Source: an uncultured Pelagibacteraceae bacterium | GTDB taxonomy: Bacteria > Pseudomonadota > Alphaproteobacteria > Pelagibacterales > Pelagibacteraceae | Assembly: GCA_902591045.1 (NCBI GenBank) | Contig: CACIZC010000004.1 | Coordinates: 33,159-97,158 of the forward strand | Direction: 5' to 3' | Length of the DNA: 64,000 nucleotides | Shown: positions 35,837-45,353 of the stretch, in pieces | Position numbering within the stretch: position 1 is the first letter of the stretch | Layout: each line of letters opens with the position of its first letter | The notes under the pieces: model-generated | The model's input: the letters and a program-made list of their open reading frames with translations, nothing else | The model's database searches: none | What the model was told of the DNA's origin: nothing | Made by a program: the position numbers and the translations under genes

Positions 35837-37070
35837 TTTTAACTTTTATATGTGTTTTTTTTCCAAGAGACAATTTAATGTAATCTTTTTCTGAGAATTC
35901 TTTTAAATCCACTATCTTTTTTTCATCAGTAACTGGCTCATCATTAATTTTTATTCCATTGTTTTTTATTATCCTTCTTATCTCACTTTTTGATGAAGAC
36001 ATTCCATTTTGAAAAACAAAATCTATAATATTTATTCCTTTTTCAATTAATTTTTTAGAGATTTTCTTTTCTGGTATATTTTTTCCAATACCGCCCTTCA
36101 CAAAGGTTGTTTTTGCAGTTTCCGCACTTTCATGCGCTGCTTTAGAGCCATGCAAAATAGCTGTAGTCTCATTAGCTAATAATATTTTTAATTTATTAAT
36201 ATCCTTTTCATTGTTAATTTTATTAGATAATTCATTTATTTCTATTTCAGTAAAATATTTTAAAAATTTCTTAACATCATCATCTGCAGTATTTCTCCAG
36301 AATTGCCAGTAATCATATGCTGAGAATAATTTTTTATCTAACCATACAGCGCCCTTTTCAGTTTTGCCCATTTTAGCCCCTGAAGACAAAGTTATTAAAG
36401 GTGTTGTAAGACCAAAAGCTTCTTTTTGTAAAATTCTTCTAATTAATTCAACACCACTTATAATATTGCCCCATTGATCAGATCCACCCATTTGTAAAAT
36501 ACAATTATGTTTTTTAAATAATTGGTAAAAATCGTAGGCCTGCAAAATCATGTAGTTGAATTCCATATAACTAAGAGATTGCTCTCTATCTAATCGTAGT
36601 TTTACACTATCGAAGGTGAGCATTTTATTTATTGTAAAATGTTTTCCAACATCTCTTAGAAAATCAATATATTTTAGTTTTCCCAACCAACTATAATTAT
36701 CTACAAATATAGGTTTAGTTTTTTTATTTCTAGATGGAAGAAGCTTTTCAAAAATTTTTTTAATACCGACAATGTTTTTTTTTATGTCTTTATGTTTTAA
36801 TATTTTTCTAGTTGAGTCCTTACCAGAAGGATCACCGATTAGAGTTGTTCCACCACCAAGCAAAACTATTGGTTGATGACCATGTCTTTGAAAAAGTCTT
36901 AAGAGCATAATTTGCATCAAACTTCCAACGTGAAGGCTGGATGCCGTACAGTCGAATCCTATGTATGCTTTTATTGGTTTTTCTTTTGAAACATTGTCTA
37001 GTTTTTCCAAATCAGTACATTGATTAAGAAAACCTCTCGAATTCATTTCAGACAAAAAGGTGTTTTTCAT
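35829..37070 (-). CDS. tyrS: Tyrosyl-tRNA synthetase
   Basis: Charges tRNA-Tyr. The 413-residue class I synthetase has YIGFDCTASSLHVGSLMQI with a HVGS form of the HIGH motif, GGSDQWGNIISGVELIRR, the AKMGKTEKGAVW form of KMSKS, and a C-terminal S4 domain. All expected parts are present. It is divergent from anmK across 60 nt. Confidence 0.96.
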   Translation of the reverse strand: MKNTFLSEMNSRGFLNQCTDLEKLDNVSKEKPIKAYIGFDCTASSLHVGSLMQIMLLRLFQRHGHQPIVLLGGGTTLIGDPSGKDSTRKILKHKDIKKNIVGIKKIFEKLLPSRNKKTKPIFVDNYSWLGKLKYIDFLRDVGKHFTINKMLTFDSVKLRLDREQSLSYMEFNYMILQAYDFYQLFKKHNCILQMGGSDQWGNIISGVELIRRILQKEAFGLTTPLITLSSGAKMGKTEKGAVWLDKKLFSAYDYWQFWRNTADDDVKKFLKYFTEIEINELSNKINNEKDINKLKILLANETTAILHGSKAAHESAETAKTTFVKGGIGKNIPEKKISKKLIEKGINIIDFVFQNGMSSSKSEIRRIIKNNGIKINDEPVTDEKKIVDLKEFSEKDYIKLSLGKKTHIKVKII

Positions 37071-37130
37071 AGAACTTTATGTGCTAAAGCTACTATTATA
37101 CAAAAATTGGTATAAATAAATATAAAAAAT

Positions 37131-38210
37131 ATGAACAAAGAATATACAGCTTTGGGTTTAATGAGCGGTACATCTGGAGACGGAATAGATGCCTCAATTA
37201 TCAGATCTGACGGAGAGAATAAGTGTGAAGTGATTCTAAATAAATATTTTGAATATGATAAAGAAATCCATGAAGTCATTAATGAATTTAGAAAGAGCAT
37301 CAATAACCTTAAAGACCTGGAGAATTTACAAGATAAAATAGCTGTATTTGAAAAAAATATAACCTTATTCCATGCCAAAGTCGTCAATAGTTTTGCACAA
37401 GAGAAAATTGACTTTGTAGGCTTTCATGGCCAAACTATCTATCACGATGGAAAGGAAAGAATCTCAAGACAATTGGGTGATGGAAATCTTTTATCAGAGC
37501 TTACAAAAAAAAATGTTATTTATAATTTTAGAAAAAACGATATAGAAAATGGAGGAGAAGGAGCTCCTCTTACACCAATCTTTCATAAACTATTAGTAAA
37601 TCAAAAAAAAGTTAATCTGCCAGTCACAATTTTAAATATAGGTGGAATTGCAAATATTACATCGATAAGTAACAAAAATAAAATGTCTAGTTTAGATATC
37701 GGACCAGGAAATTGTTTAATTGATAAATGGATTAAAATGAATACAAAAAAAAACTATGATAACGAAGGTAAAATTGCTCAGTCTGGATTAATAAATAAAA
37801 TTATTTTAGATCAATCCCTAGATAGTTTTTATAAGAATGATATTAGTAAAAAAAGATCATATGATATAAAAGATTTTGATTTATCTTTTGTAAAAGATTT
37901 AACATTAGAAGATGGAGCGGCAACATTGACTGAATTTACTGCACGAATTCTTTCAAGAAAAATTTTAGACAAAAATATTTATATTTGTGGCGGAGGTAGA
38001 AAAAATAAATTTTTAATAACAAGCTTGGAAAAGATACTTAAAAATAAGATAAAATTAATTGATGATTTAAATATAAATGGAGATTTTGTAGAGTCACAGG
38101 CTTTCGCATATCTTGCTATTAGATCTTATATGAAACTACCTTTGTCTTTTCCTGAAACAACAGGAGTAAAAAAACCTTGTATTGGCGGAATAATGATTCA
38201 GGTTAAATAA
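37131..38210 (+). CDS. anmK: Anhydro-N-acetylmuramic acid kinase
   Basis: AnmK phosphorylates and opens 1,6-anhydro-MurNAc recovered from peptidoglycan turnover. The 359-residue protein opens with GLMSGTSGDGIDASIIR and has the DFVGFHGQTIYHDG-like region and NIGGIANIT, LDIGPGNCLIDKW and ICGGGRKN motifs of the ASKHA kinase fold. In many alphaproteobacteria anmK is divergent from tyrS, as here. Confidence 0.95.
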   Translation: MNKEYTALGLMSGTSGDGIDASIIRSDGENKCEVILNKYFEYDKEIHEVINEFRKSINNLKDLENLQDKIAVFEKNITLFHAKVVNSFAQEKIDFVGFHGQTIYHDGKERISRQLGDGNLLSELTKKNVIYNFRKNDIENGGEGAPLTPIFHKLLVNQKKVNLPVTILNIGGIANITSISNKNKMSSLDIGPGNCLIDKWIKMNTKKNYDNEGKIAQSGLINKIILDQSLDSFYKNDISKKRSYDIKDFDLSFVKDLTLEDGAATLTEFTARILSRKILDKNIYICGGGRKNKFLITSLEKILKNKIKLIDDLNINGDFVESQAFAYLAIRSYMKLPLSFPETTGVKKPCIGGIMIQVK

Positions 38211-38859
38211 GTTCAGTTTTTTCTTCTATGTATTTTTCAATAGTTTTTTTTAAATCTTCTTCTTTTCCTTTAAAAAAATGATTTGAATTTTTAATTTGAA
38301 AAAAATCTACCAAAATTCCTTTTTGATTTTTAAGTCTGTTATTTAATTCATCCATGCTAGTTTTTGAAACTAATTCATCTTTTTCTCCATAAATTATTTG
38401 TCCCGATGTTGGGCAAGGAGCTAAAAAAGTAAAATCATAAACATTTGGTTGTGGTGAAATAGCTATAAATTTATTTACCTCAGGTCTTCTCATTATAAGC
38501 TGCATGCAAATTAAAGATCCAAATGAAAAACCAGAAACCCAACATTGACTATAATCTTGATTTTCTCTTTCAATCCAATCCAAAGCTGCCGCCGCATCTG
38601 AAAGTTCGCCTTGGCCATTATCGAACGTTCCATCACTTTTTCCCACTCCTCTAAAATTAAATTTTAATACCGAGAATCCATTTTTTATAAATACATTGTA
38701 AGTTTCTTGAACTATTCTGTTGTTCATTGTTCCTCCATATTGAGGATGAGGATGCAGTATGACTGCAACCGGAGAACCTTGTTTTTGATTCTTAAAATAT
38801 CTTCCTTCCAACCTACCGGACGGACCAGGTATAAAAACTTCTAAACTTTTCTGCTTCAT
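38203..38859 (-). CDS. Alpha/beta hydrolase
   Basis: A 218-residue alpha/beta hydrolase with the oxyanion region AVILHPHPQYGGTMNNRIVQ, the NFRGVGKSDG turn and a nucleophile elbow in WVSGFSFGSLICMQL. The late His is in KNSNHFFKG. The group (often annotated as CocE/NonD-related or DUF-type hydrolases) has no fixed substrate. It converges with anmK (8-nt overlap) and is divergent from the suf operon. Confidence 0.85.
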   Translation of the reverse strand: MKQKSLEVFIPGPSGRLEGRYFKNQKQGSPVAVILHPHPQYGGTMNNRIVQETYNVFIKNGFSVLKFNFRGVGKSDGTFDNGQGELSDAAAALDWIERENQDYSQCWVSGFSFGSLICMQLIMRRPEVNKFIAISPQPNVYDFTFLAPCPTSGQIIYGEKDELVSKTSMDELNNRLKNQKGILVDFFQIKNSNHFFKGKEEDLKKTIEKYIEEKTELI

Positions 38860-38939
38860 GTTTAATAGTAATGATAATTACTCTCAAAAAAAAATAGATT
38901 TATATCATGTTTTTAGTGAGACAAATTTATTTATTATTA

Positions 38940-38971
38940 AAGTTGACTGTTTTACTAGGAATTACTAAATA
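38940..38971 (+). promoter_or_regulatory. suf operon promoter with candidate IscR box
   Basis: TTGACT (38943-38948), a 17-nt spacer and TAAATA (38966-38971) form a reasonable sigma-70 promoter 23 nt before iscR. The -35 region continues GTTTTACTAGGAATT and matches the left half of the IscR type 1 pattern (YYGACTRWWWYA) exactly, with a weaker right half. Binding would block RNA polymerase, giving autorepression. Confidence 0.6.
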
Positions 38972-38993
38972 AGTGCTGTAAATATAGGAAAAA

Positions 38994-39419
38994 ATGAAAC
39001 TAACAACAAAAGGTAGATATGCTGTTATGGCGATGGCCGATCTGGCTATATACCAAAACGGAAAGCCAGTCAGTTTAGTTGATATATCATTAAGACAAAA
39101 TATTTCATTGTCATATTTAGAGCAGCTTTTTTCAAAACTAAAAAACGAACAACTTGTTAAAAGTGTTCGGGGTTCTTCAGGAGGCTACGTATTGGAAAAA
39201 AATCCAAAAGATATAAAACTCTCAAAAATAATTTTTGCAGTTGATGAACAAGTAAGAACTTTAAATTGTAAAAAAGAATCCAAAAGAGGTTGTAATGGCA
39301 GAACCACAAAATGTATAACTCATAATCTGTGGGATGATTTAGAACAACACATTAACAAGTTTTTTGATAATGTTAGTTTAAATGATTTACTAAAACAAAA
39401 ACATGCAGATATCAACTAA
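38994..39419 (+). CDS. iscR: Rrf2-family iron-sulfur regulator IscR
   Basis: A 141-residue Rrf2 repressor. It has the N-terminal winged helix (TTKGRYAVMAMADLA, SLSYLEQLFSKLK, VRGSSGGYVL) and three cluster Cys at 92, 100 and 107 with His110, close to the E. coli IscR set (92, 98, 104, His107). It should sense the Fe-S supply and control the suf operon it heads. sufB starts directly after its stop codon. Confidence 0.92.
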   Translation: MKLTTKGRYAVMAMADLAIYQNGKPVSLVDISLRQNISLSYLEQLFSKLKNEQLVKSVRGSSGGYVLEKNPKDIKLSKIIFAVDEQVRTLNCKKESKRGCNGRTTKCITHNLWDDLEQHINKFFDNVSLNDLLKQKHADIN

Positions 39420-40856
39420 ATGAAAAATCAAAATATTAATACCGAACAAGATTATAAATATGGTTTTACCACGGATATTGAAAATATACGTGCTCCCAAG
39501 GGTCTAAGCGAAAAAACTATAAAATTTATATCTAAAATAAAAAAAGAACCTAAATGGATGCTTGATTGGAGACTAAAAGCTTTCAATAGGTTAAAAAATT
39601 TAAAAGAACCAAATTGGCAAAAACCAAAATATCCTAAAATAAATTATCAAGATCTCTATTATTATTCTGCACCTAAAAGTGCTTCGGAAAAACCAAAAAG
39701 TTTAGACGAAGTAGATCCTAAATTAATTGAAACTTATAAAAAGCTAGGCATACCTTTGCAAGAACAAAAAAAATTAAGCGGAATTGCTGTAGATGCAGTT
39801 TTTGATTCAGTATCTGTTGCAACTACCTTTAAAGATGAATTAACAAAGAAAGGTATTATTTTTTGTTCTATTTCTGAAGCAATTCGAGAACATCCAGACT
39901 TGGTTAAAAAATATTTAGGTTCAGTTATACCGCTAACGGATCATTATTTTGCTACCCTTAACTCGGCAGTATTTACCGATGGTTCATTCGTATACATTCC
40001 TCCAAAAGTAAGATGTCCAATGGAACTGTCTACGTATTTTAGAATTAATGCCTCGGAGACCGGTCAATTTGAAAGAACTCTTATAATAGCAGACAAGGGT
40101 AGTTATGTTAGCTATCTAGAAGGTTGTACTGCTCCTATGAGAGATGAAAATCAATTGCATGCAGCAAATGTAGAACTTATTGCTTTAGATGATGCAGAAA
40201 TTAAATATTCAACAGTTCAAAATTGGTATCCGGGAGACAAAAATGGAGTAGGTGGAATTTATAATTTTGTTACAAAAAGAGGAGCATGTAGAGGAAAAAA
40301 TTCTAAAATTTCTTGGACCCAAGTTGAAACTGGATCTGCTATTACCTGGAAGTATCCTAGTTGTATTTTACAAGGAGATAATTCTGTGGGTGAGTTTTAT
40401 TCTATAGCAATTACAAACAATCATCAAAAAGCTGATACCGGAACAAAAATGATTCACCTTGGCAAAAATACAAAAAGTAAAATTATTTCAAAAGGAATAT
40501 CGGCTGGAAAAGCTGACAACACTTATAGAGGATTAGTAGATATAGGAAAAAAAGCTTTAAATTCTAGAAATTACACTCAATGTGACTCTCTTTTAATGGG
40601 GAACAAATGTGGAGCTCACACTGTGCCATACATTAAAAATAAAAATTCCTCATCAGTAGTAGAACATGAAGCTACTACATCAAAAATTAATGAAGAACAG
40701 TTATTTTATTGTAACCAAAGAGGGTTAAATCAGGAGGAAGCTATTGGTTTAATTGTCAATGGTTTTTGTAAAGAAGTATTACAACAGCTGCCCATGGAAT
40801 TTGCTGTGGAAGCGCAAAAATTAGTAGGAATTAGTTTGGAAGGAAGCGTAGGGTAA
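39420..40856 (+). CDS. sufB: Fe-S cluster assembly scaffold SufB
   Basis: SufB is the core scaffold subunit of the SufBCD complex where clusters are built. The 478-residue protein has the full length. Typical segments are [23 protein letters not shown] ([19 protein letters not shown]), [19 protein letters not shown] and the C-terminal [20 protein letters not shown]. The Cys in the SYLEGCTAP region and others needed for sulfur transfer are present. Its stop overlaps the sufC start by one base. Confidence 0.96.
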   Translation: MKNQNINTEQDYKYGFTTDIENIRAPKGLSEKTIKFISKIKKEPKWMLDWRLKAFNRLKNLKEPNWQKPKYPKINYQDLYYYSAPKSASEKPKSLDEVDPKLIETYKKLGIPLQEQKKLSGIAVDAVFDSVSVATTFKDELTKKGIIFCSISEAIREHPDLVKKYLGSVIPLTDHYFATLNSAVFTDGSFVYIPPKVRCPMELSTYFRINASETGQFERTLIIADKGSYVSYLEGCTAPMRDENQLHAANVELIALDDAEIKYSTVQNWYPGDKNGVGGIYNFVTKRGACRGKNSKISWTQVETGSAITWKYPSCILQGDNSVGEFYSIAITNNHQKADTGTKMIHLGKNTKSKIISKGISAGKADNTYRGLVDIGKKALNSRNYTQCDSLLMGNKCGAHTVPYIKNKNSSSVVEHEATTSKINEEQLFYCNQRGLNQEEAIGLIVNGFCKEVLQQLPMEFAVEAQKLVGISLEGSVG

Positions 40857-41590
40857 TGTTAGAAATCAAAAATTTAAAAGCATCTATAAACAATAAAGAT
40901 ATTCTTAAAGGATTAAATATAACTATAAAGCCTGGCGAATTACATGCAATCATGGGACCCAATGGTTCCGGCAAAAGCACTTTGGCTAATGTTCTTTCAG
41001 GAAAAAATGGATATGAAATTTCTGGTGAATTAAAATATCAAGGCGAAAATCTAAAAGAAATTCCTATTGAAGAAAGAGCTCAAAAAGGAATTTTTTTAGC
41101 CTTTCAATACCCAACAGAGATACCCGGTGTAAACACTAATAATTTTTTAAAAACATCTTTAAACAAAGTTAAAAAAGCAAAGGGCGAAAAAGAATTAGAC
41201 ACTCTATCATTTTTAAAACTTTTAAAAGAAAAATCTTCTGAACTTGGAATAGATGAAAAAATGTTATCTAGACAACTAAACGTTGGTTTTTCTGGAGGAG
41301 AAAAGAAAAAAAATGAAATTTTACAAATGAAAATCTTAGATCCAAATCTTACTATACTAGATGAAACAGACTCTGGTTTGGATATAGATGCATTAAAAAC
41401 CATTGCTGATGGAGTTAATTCATCTCGAGATAAAAAAAAATCTTTCCTAGTAATCACTCATTATCAAAGATTGCTGAATTATATTAATCCAGATTTTGTA
41501 CATGTATTATCAGATGGAAAAATCATAAAGTCTGGCTGCATGGAATTGGCTGAAGAATTAGAAAAAAAAGGTTATAAAAAAATTAATTAA
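40856..41590 (+). CDS. sufC: Fe-S cluster assembly ATPase SufC
   Basis: The ABC-type ATPase of SufBC2D, 244 residues. Walker A is GPNGSGKSTLANVLSG, the signature region NVGFSGGEKKKNEILQM and Walker B LTILDETDSGLDIDALK, all as in SufC. There are no membrane segments, as expected for this cytosolic subunit. It lies between sufB and sufD with no intergenic space. Confidence 0.97.
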   Translation: MLEIKNLKASINNKDILKGLNITIKPGELHAIMGPNGSGKSTLANVLSGKNGYEISGELKYQGENLKEIPIEERAQKGIFLAFQYPTEIPGVNTNNFLKTSLNKVKKAKGEKELDTLSFLKLLKEKSSELGIDEKMLSRQLNVGFSGGEKKKNEILQMKILDPNLTILDETDSGLDIDALKTIADGVNSSRDKKKSFLVITHYQRLLNYINPDFVHVLSDGKIIKSGCMELAEELEKKGYKKIN

Positions 41591-41591
41591 A

Positions 41592-42845
41592 ATGATAGAG
41601 AATTTTAAAATCAATTCTAGCGAAATTGATAAAATTAAAAAAATAAGCAAGGAAGAAAGAAATTTTAGGATTAATAATCTAAATTTTTTTAATGAAAAAG
41701 GATTTCCAAACAAGAGACAGGAAGATTGGAAATTCTCAGATTTAAGAGAAATAGTTCAAAAAAATTTTAAAAAATTAAATGTAAATAAAGTAAACTCTAA
41801 AGTAAAAAAAATTAATCTAATAAAAGATTTTGATCATAATTATATAGAAGTTGTAAATGGGGAATTAAAATCAAGCAATTTTAAACATGAAGAAAAAAAT
41901 AAAATTAAAATTAAAAATTTTAAAAATGATAATTTTTTGCAAGAAAGTAAAGACAATCCTTTAATTTGTCTTAACCATGCTTTATCAGACAAAGGCTATC
42001 ATATAGAGATAGAAGAAAACTATAAGTTTAAAAAAGCACTAATTATTTACAACTTATTCACCGAGGATTTAAAAGAAAATATCTTGAATAGTAGAAATAA
42101 AATAAAAATTGGAAAAAGTTCTGAATTACATACCATTGATCTTGTTATTAACGATTCAAAATATAAATTTATTAACAATGTTTATGAAAATATAATTTTA
42201 GAAAATAATGCTGTGTATAAAAATATATGTATTCAAAATGAAAAAAATGATGGATATTTTCACAAATTTTCAAAAAACAAACTAGCATCAAAATCAAAAT
42301 ACTCTTCTTTCATTTTTCCATCAGGATCAAAGTTTAATAAATTAGATTTAGAATTTAACTTAGAAGGCGAAGATAGTGAATGTAATTTACAATCTGCTTC
42401 ATTTTTAAATAAAGATGATCACCAAGAAATTAAAACAAAAATGAACCATTTAGCTCCTAGTTGTAAAAGTTATCAAAAAGTTAAGAATGTTTTAAGCTCA
42501 TATGGCAAAGGTGTATACCAAGGAAAAATTTATGTAAAAGATATTGCGCAAAAAACAAACGCTTATCAATTAAGCAAAGCATTACTATTAAGTGATAATT
42601 CTGAATTTAACTCTAAGCCTGAGCTAGAAATTTATGCAGATGATGTTAAATGTTCACATGGCGCCACTTCTGGAAACGTAGATGAAGATTCAATCTATTA
42701 TTTAATGACACGAGGATTAAATAGAAAAGAGTCAGTGAAACTATTAATAGATGGTTTTTTAAGCGAAGTAGTCGATATGATTAAAAGCAACTCGATTAAA
42801 AAGTTTGTTAGGAGCAAACTCCAAGGACAAATTCATGGATATTAA
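41592..42845 (+). CDS. sufD: Fe-S cluster assembly protein SufD
   Basis: The SufB paralogue that completes SufBC2D. The 417-residue protein is poorly conserved in its N-terminal half but the C-terminal part is clear: KSYQKVKNVLSSYGKGVYQG, DDVKCSHGATSGNVDEDSIYY with the conserved Cys/His pair, and TRGLNRKESVKLLIDGFLSE. The N-terminal half is extremely Lys/Asn rich. It overlaps the sufS start by 11 nt. Confidence 0.94.
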   Translation: MIENFKINSSEIDKIKKISKEERNFRINNLNFFNEKGFPNKRQEDWKFSDLREIVQKNFKKLNVNKVNSKVKKINLIKDFDHNYIEVVNGELKSSNFKHEEKNKIKIKNFKNDNFLQESKDNPLICLNHALSDKGYHIEIEENYKFKKALIIYNLFTEDLKENILNSRNKIKIGKSSELHTIDLVINDSKYKFINNVYENIILENNAVYKNICIQNEKNDGYFHKFSKNKLASKSKYSSFIFPSGSKFNKLDLEFNLEGEDSECNLQSASFLNKDDHQEIKTKMNHLAPSCKSYQKVKNVLSSYGKGVYQGKIYVKDIAQKTNAYQLSKALLLSDNSEFNSKPELEIYADDVKCSHGATSGNVDEDSIYYLMTRGLNRKESVKLLIDGFLSEVVDMIKSNSIKKFVRSKLQGQIHGY

Positions 42846-44052
42846 ATCTGTCAAATCTCAATTTCCTATATTTAAAAATAAAATCAATGGAAAGCCATTA
42901 ATATATCTAGATAGTGCTAACTCATCTCAAAAACCTGGAAGAGTAATAGATAGGATTTCTAAATTTTATTCAAAAGAATTTTCAAATATTGGAAGAAGCG
43001 TCCACACTTTGGCTGTTACAGCAACTAATAGATTTGAAGAAACAAGGGATTTAGTAAAAAAGTATGTAAATGCAAAATCTAGAGAAGAAATCATCTTTAC
43101 CAAAAATGCCACTGAAGGAATGAATTTAGTTGCATCAACTTACGGAGAAAAATTTATTAATAAAGGAGATGAAATTTTGATAACAGAGCTAGAACACCAT
43201 GCAAATTATGTGCCCTGGCATTTTCTAAGACAAAGAAAGGGCGCTGTAATTAAATTTGCAAAGTGTAACGATAAAGGTGAAGTAGAAATTGATGAAATTA
43301 AAAAATTAATATCAAATAAAACTAAAATCATAGGTATTACTCATTTATCAAATGTTACTGGTGCAATTCTTCCTATTAAAAAAATTGTTGATTTAGCAAA
43401 AACAAAAAAAATTCCAGTACTTGTTGATGGATGTCAAGGAGCCCCACATTTAAAATTAGATATGCAAGAACTAGGTTGTGATTTTTATGCAATGTCATGC
43501 CACAAAATGTACGGACCAACTGGCGTTGGTATTTTATACGCCAAAAAAGAATGGGTAGACAAACTTCCTCCTTATCAGGGAGGAGGAGGAATGATTGAGG
43601 AAGTTAAAAAAGATAATATAACTTTTCCTGGAAGTCCTACAAAATATGAGGCAGGTACACTACAGACAGCAGAAGTTGTTGGTTTTTCAGAGTCAATAAG
43701 ATTTATTCAAGATGTTGGTATAAAAAATATTATGCAGCACGAAAAAGAAATTACAGAATATGGAGTACAGGAACTTAAAAAAAATAATTCAGTAAAAATT
43801 ATTGGAGACCCTAAAAATAGAGGGTCAATAATTTCATTTACAATAAAAGGAATTCACCCTCATGATATTGCAACGATTTTAGATGAAGATGGAGTTGCTA
43901 TTAGAGCCGGACATCATTGTTGTCAAATTTTACATGAAAAAATGGGTATTGCTGCATCTGCTAGAGCCTCTTTAGGCGTTTATAATTCTAAAGAAGATAT
44001 AGATGTTTTAAGCAACGCTATAAAGAAATGTAATAAAATATTTAATAAATAA
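42835..44052 (+). CDS. sufS: Cysteine desulfurase SufS
   Basis: A PLP enzyme of about 405 residues that takes sulfur from cysteine. The PLP Lys is in DFYAMSCHKMYGPTGVG, and the reactive Cys is in RAGHHCCQILHEKMG. Group II (SufS) features dominate. The ATG at 42835 (MDIKSVKSQF) is preferred to one at 42805 because the family begins there and AAGGA lies 9 nt upstream. It is followed by the sufU-type gene, whose product usually accepts its persulfide. Confidence 0.96.
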   Translation: MDIKSVKSQFPIFKNKINGKPLIYLDSANSSQKPGRVIDRISKFYSKEFSNIGRSVHTLAVTATNRFEETRDLVKKYVNAKSREEIIFTKNATEGMNLVASTYGEKFINKGDEILITELEHHANYVPWHFLRQRKGAVIKFAKCNDKGEVEIDEIKKLISNKTKIIGITHLSNVTGAILPIKKIVDLAKTKKIPVLVDGCQGAPHLKLDMQELGCDFYAMSCHKMYGPTGVGILYAKKEWVDKLPPYQGGGGMIEEVKKDNITFPGSPTKYEAGTLQTAEVVGFSESIRFIQDVGIKNIMQHEKEITEYGVQELKKNNSVKIIGDPKNRGSIISFTIKGIHPHDIATILDEDGVAIRAGHHCCQILHEKMGIAASARASLGVYNSKEDIDVLSNAIKKCNKIFNK

Positions 44053-44525
44053 TGGATTTAAAAGAATTATATCAGGAAATAGTTTTAGATCATGGGAAGA
44101 ACCCAAGAAATAAAAGAAAATGTAAAGATTTCAACAAAGACGCAGAGGGACACAACCCTCTTTGTGGAGATAAAGTACATGTATTTTTAAAATTAAATAA
44201 AGAAAAAAAAGTTGAAGACATTTCTTTCGAAGGAGAAGGATGTGCTATTTCAATTGCATCAGCATCAATTATGACAGAAACAATAAAGGGAAAAGAATTT
44301 AATGTTGCAAAAAAGATTTTAGAGGATTTTTTGAATATGCTCAAAGAGGGGTCAAAATTAAGAATAAATAGTCTTAACGAAGATCAGAATACTACAATGA
44401 TGTCTTTGTCTGGAGTAAAGCAGTTTCCAATGAGAGTGAAGTGTGCTACTTTGGCTTGGCATACTTTTTTACATGCTGCTGAGAATAAAAAGGAAAAGGT
44501 AAATACTGAAAAGGGTAATTTATGA
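44052..44525 (+). CDS. sufU: SufU/IscU-like sulfur acceptor
   Basis: A 157-residue protein of the IscU fold in the SufU branch. Cys38, Asp40, Cys64 and Cys131 are set in NPLCGD, EGEGCAISIASASIM and RVKCATLAWH. The SufU-type loop between the second and third Cys is longer than in IscU, and the IscU LPPVK chaperone motif is absent. SufU proteins bind zinc and receive sulfur from SufS. It takes the place of SufE, which is not seen here. A charged tail follows residue 145. Confidence 0.92.
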   Translation: MDLKELYQEIVLDHGKNPRNKRKCKDFNKDAEGHNPLCGDKVHVFLKLNKEKKVEDISFEGEGCAISIASASIMTETIKGKEFNVAKKILEDFLNMLKEGSKLRINSLNEDQNTTMMSLSGVKQFPMRVKCATLAWHTFLHAAENKKEKVNTEKGNL

Positions 44526-44824
44526 GTGATTTAAAAGATAAAGTAATCAACGAAATTAAAAAGGTCTACGACCCAGAAATCCCAGTAAATATTTATGAGA
44601 TGGGACTTATATACAAATTGGAAATAAACGATAAAAATGTCGTTAATGTTGATATGACTTTAACATCACCTAACTGTCCTGTAGCTGAAAGTTTGCCAAA
44701 ACAGGTAAAGGAATATATATTAAAGGTTCAAGGTGTTTCTGATGTTAAATTAAACCTTGTGTGGGATCCACCGTGGGACCAGTCGAAAATGTCAGAAGCG
44801 GCAAAATTAGAATTGGGTTTATGA
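44522..44824 (+). CDS. sufT: SufT-like DUF59/MIP18 protein
   Basis: A 100-residue MIP18 family (DUF59) protein, involved in Fe-S protein maturation. The conserved pieces are KVYDPEIPVNIYEMGLIYKL, MTLTSPNCPVAESLP with the key Cys, and the end NLVWDPPWDQSKMSEAAKLELG. It overlaps both neighbours by 4 nt (ATGA-type), so it is translated with them. Confidence 0.93.
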   Translation: MSDLKDKVINEIKKVYDPEIPVNIYEMGLIYKLEINDKNVVNVDMTLTSPNCPVAESLPKQVKEYILKVQGVSDVKLNLVWDPPWDQSKMSEAAKLELGL

Positions 44825-45156
44825 GCGAACAAATTATAAAGCTAAGTGATAACGCAGCTAACAGGATTAAGGAAATAATGTCCAAAGCAGATAGTTCTGC
44901 CATTGGAGTTAGAGTAGGTGTAAAGTCAGGTGGTTGTGCTGGCATGTCTTATATGATGGAGTACGCCAAGGAAGCTAAAAAAGACGAGGAAGTTATAGAA
45001 GACAAAGGAGTAAAAGTTTTCATAGATGCCAATGCTATTGTGTATCTCTTAGGAACTGAAATGGACTATAAAACTGACAAATTTTCATCTCAATTTGTCT
45101 TTAAAAATCCTAATGAAACAGAACGTTGTGGATGTGGAGAATCATTTAAGGTATAA
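44821..45156 (+). CDS. sufA: A-type Fe-S carrier SufA
   Basis: A 111-residue A-type carrier with the three ligand Cys at about 39 (KSGGCAGMSY), 103 and 105 (ERCGCGESF). It passes assembled clusters to target enzymes. The ATG at 44821 overlaps the sufT TGA; an in-frame ATG 60 nt upstream would read through the end of sufT and adds sequence unlike the family. It closes the recognisable suf genes. Confidence 0.95.
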   Translation: MSEQIIKLSDNAANRIKEIMSKADSSAIGVRVGVKSGGCAGMSYMMEYAKEAKKDEEVIEDKGVKVFIDANAIVYLLGTEMDYKTDKFSSQFVFKNPNETERCGCGESFKV

Positions 45157-45164
45157 TACTTCTT

Positions 45165-45353
45165 ATGAGAGACACTAAACATTTAGAAAAGTTTGCAAAA
45201 GAAAGAGTCAAGCAAGAGGAAGAAAAGAAACTTTTCAAAAACAAAATTAAAGCTGTCGAAGCTGGTGCTAACGGTACCCTTGAATACACTATAAAAGAAG
45301 GTGTTAATAAAGGTAAAATAGCTGACGATAAAATCTTAAAAAATAAAAATTAA
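45165..45353 (+). CDS. Small charged protein at the end of the suf operon
   Basis: A 62-residue protein dominated by Lys and Glu, with a predicted helical N-terminus (LEKFAKERVKQEEEKKLFKN) and a shorter Gly-containing C-terminus. I do not recognise a family. It starts 8 nt after the sufA stop on the same strand and so probably belongs to the operon. No Cys is present, so it cannot hold a cluster by itself. Its end overlaps a convergent gene by 4 nt. Confidence 0.6.
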   Translation: MRDTKHLEKFAKERVKQEEEKKLFKNKIKAVEAGANGTLEYTIKEGVNKGKIADDKILKNKN

